Part shown: piece by piece, positions 5,220 to 6,494 of the stretch | Layout of the letters: every line of letters begins with the position of its first letter | How positions within the stretch are numbered: position 1 is the first letter of the stretch | DNA from: Rhizobiaceae bacterium | Lineage (GTDB): Bacteria > Pseudomonadota > Alphaproteobacteria > Rhizobiales > Rhizobiaceae | Reading direction: 5' to 3' | DNA: 6,494 bases | Assembly: GCA_913776675.1 (NCBI GenBank) | Contig: CAJYRE010000288.1 | Location: 1-6,494, forward strand | Notes under the pieces: model-generated | Databases searched by the model: none | What the model was told of the DNA's origin: nothing | What the model saw: only the letters and a program-made list of their open reading frames with translations | Made by a program: the position numbers and the translations under genes

Positions 5220-5232
5220 ATGAATTATTCAT
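5220..5232. promoter_or_regulatory. Palindrome ATGAAT-T-ATTCAT
   Basis: A perfect 6+1+6 palindrome in the 238-base gap between the anchored protein gene and the carboxypeptidase gene, about 92 bases before the latter's start. It could be an operator for that gene. No convincing -35/-10 pair was found beside it, so the call rests on symmetry and position. Confidence 0.3.
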
Positions 5233-5323
5233 CATAAACCACTTGGTAACGCTGTGACACTAAGATGAAGGCCGTGTCGCTGGGGGCGGCCAAGTCGATA
5301 AATTCAAGATAAAGAGCATAGCG

Positions 5324-6494
5324 GTGAAAAAGCAAATTGTGAGCCTCCTTGGCCGGAGCAACATCATCCGGCGTATGACACATATTTCGGTTGCCGCTTT
5401 GCTGACGTGTGGACTGACTCTTGGTCAGGCGCAAGCCGCATATACCCCGCCATATTCCGACATCGTTGTCGATGCAAACACGGGCAAGGTTCTAAGATCG
5501 TCCGATCCAGACGGTTTGCGCTATCCCGCCTCTCTCACCAAGATGATGACGCTTTATCTGGTGTTTGAAGCTCTTGAAAAAGGTCGTATCCGGCTGAATA
5601 CCCCTATGCGTGTTTCCGTGCATGCAGCATCTCAAAAACCATCAAAGCTGGGCGTGAAGCCCGGCGGCAGTTTTACGGTAGAACAAGGCATCCTCGCCGT
5701 TGTCACCCGCTCTGCCAATGACGTTGCAACCGCTTTTGGTGAAAATCTTGCCGGTTCCGAAGGGCGTTTTGCCGAATTGATGACGGCCAAGGCCCGTTCG
5801 CTGGGCATGTCGCGCACCACCTATCGCAATGCCAATGGCCTGCCCAACAGCGGGCAGATGACGACAGCGCGTGATCAGGCGCGACTGGGCATGGCGCTCT
5901 ACAAGCAGTTTCCGCAATATTACCATTACTTCTCGGCCCGCCGTTTCGTTTACGGCAATCAGGTCATTGGCAGCCACAACCGCCTGATTGGCAGTGTGCG
6001 CGGCGTTGATGGCATCAAGACCGGCTTTACCAATGCATCCGGTTTTAATCTTGTCAGTTCGGTGCATATCGATGGGAAATCCATGGTTGGCGTGGTCATG
6101 GGCGGTGTTTCCACACCCGCGCGTGACAACCGCATGCGTCAGTTGATTGCCACCTATCTGCCTCAGGCCTCCAGCCACGGCAAAACCCGCATCGCAGCAG
6201 CTCCTGAACCAGAAGTCGCAGAAGCTGAAGAGGTTGCAGCACCCGTTGCGCGCCAAGCACGACACGTCGCCGCCGTGCCGGCGGAAGATGTTCCCGTTCC
6301 CGGTGCGCGCTATGGCAACAAGCAGGCCCTCAACCAGACAGCCTATGCAGAACCGCAAGCAAGTGCTGGCGCACCGCAAGCCATTTCCGAGGCTGCACCG
6401 CTGCCAAAGCATCGTGGCAAAGCCATGAAACACCAATTGGTCCCCCCTGCGGATGTGGATAACACCATGACCTTTTCCACAAAGGCCACCACCG
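5324..6494 (+). CDS. D-alanyl-D-alanine carboxypeptidase, peptidase family S11 (3' partial)
   Basis: The frame runs from a GTG at 5324 to the window edge: 390 codons with no stop. The three penicillin-binding motifs are present: S70-L-T-K73 (active-site Ser), S130-A-N132 and K232-T-G234. Such enzymes remove the terminal D-Ala from peptidoglycan stem peptides in the periplasm and are inhibited by beta-lactams. The N-terminus has basic residues (KK, RR at 16-17), a hydrophobic core (about 21-34) and a likely cleavage after AQA (36-38). GTG is preferred because it has AAAGAG (5311-5316) seven bases upstream and gives the signal peptide its basic head; no ATG or GTG lies between it and the in-frame TAA at 5261, and ATG 5375 would lose that head. 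After about residue 285 the protein becomes Ala/Pro/Glu-rich and looks disordered, instead of showing the usual PBP5 C-terminal domain; a SPOR domain may follow outside the window. Confidence 0.93.
   Translation, partial: MKKQIVSLLGRSNIIRRMTHISVAALLTCGLTLGQAQAAYTPPYSDIVVDANTGKVLRSSDPDGLRYPASLTKMMTLYLVFEALEKGRIRLNTPMRVSVHAASQKPSKLGVKPGGSFTVEQGILAVVTRSANDVATAFGENLAGSEGRFAELMTAKARSLGMSRTTYRNANGLPNSGQMTTARDQARLGMALYKQFPQYYHYFSARRFVYGNQVIGSHNRLIGSVRGVDGIKTGFTNASGFNLVSSVHIDGKSMVGVVMGGVSTPARDNRMRQLIATYLPQASSHGKTRIAAAPEPEVAEAEEVAAPVARQARHVAAVPAEDVPVPGARYGNKQALNQTAYAEPQASAGAPQAISEAAPLPKHRGKAMKHQLVPPADVDNTMTFSTKATT

Noticed and set aside
5642..6436. A 264-codon open frame on the minus strand opposite the carboxypeptidase gene
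   Set aside because: The + strand carries SxxK, SxN and KTG in order in one frame; the minus frame shows no recognisable domain and its length follows from codon bias.

Overview
The window looks like chromosomal DNA from an alphaproteobacterium of the order Hyphomicrobiales (Rhizobiales), most likely a Brucella/Ochrobactrum- or Rhizobium-type genome. The reasons are a tandem PilZ protein and a BTLCP cysteine protease, RIME/Bru-RS-like intergenic repeats built on a 'TAGAGCATTT…' palindrome, a CtrA-type TTAA-N7-TTAAC box, and moderately GC-rich genes separated by AT-rich spacers. The taxon is inferred from these features and has not been tested by a search.

All five protein genes I can support lie on the + strand. 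(1) Positions 1-1895 hold the 3' part of a gene for a secreted PAP2-type acid phosphatase whose C-terminus is an autotransporter-like beta-strand (PATR) segment; its start lies before the window. (2) Positions 2074-2685 encode a 203-residue protein with two PilZ domains, a candidate cyclic-di-GMP receptor. (3) Positions 2686-3427 are a 742-base gene-free stretch. Its first part holds a composite palindromic repeat; the rest is strongly AT-rich, carries several dyads, and ends in a plausible promoter. (4) Positions 3428-4042 encode an exported transglutaminase-like cysteine protease of the BTLCP/LapG family, followed by a good rho-independent terminator. (5) Positions 4043-4353 hold that terminator, a perfect 17-base palindrome matching the CtrA consensus, and a second, inverted copy of the repeat. 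(6) Positions 4354-5085 encode a 243-residue protein of unknown function with one N-terminal membrane anchor. (7) Positions 5324-6494 hold the first 390 codons of a D-alanyl-D-alanine carboxypeptidase (peptidase family S11), which runs off the right edge.

The common theme is the cell envelope: a periplasmic phosphatase, a periplasmic protease, a membrane-anchored protein and a peptidoglycan carboxypeptidase, plus a cytoplasmic second-messenger receptor. The genes are widely spaced, with gaps of 178, 742, 311 and 238 bases, so most are probably transcribed separately rather than as one operon. The most suggestive link is a PilZ protein next to a LapG-like protease, because LapG proteases in other bacteria release surface adhesins under cyclic-di-GMP control. 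I see no clearly new defence or mobile system. The more unusual signals are regulatory: the CtrA box, the operator-like dyads, and the pair of repeats that keep their hairpin potential despite base changes.
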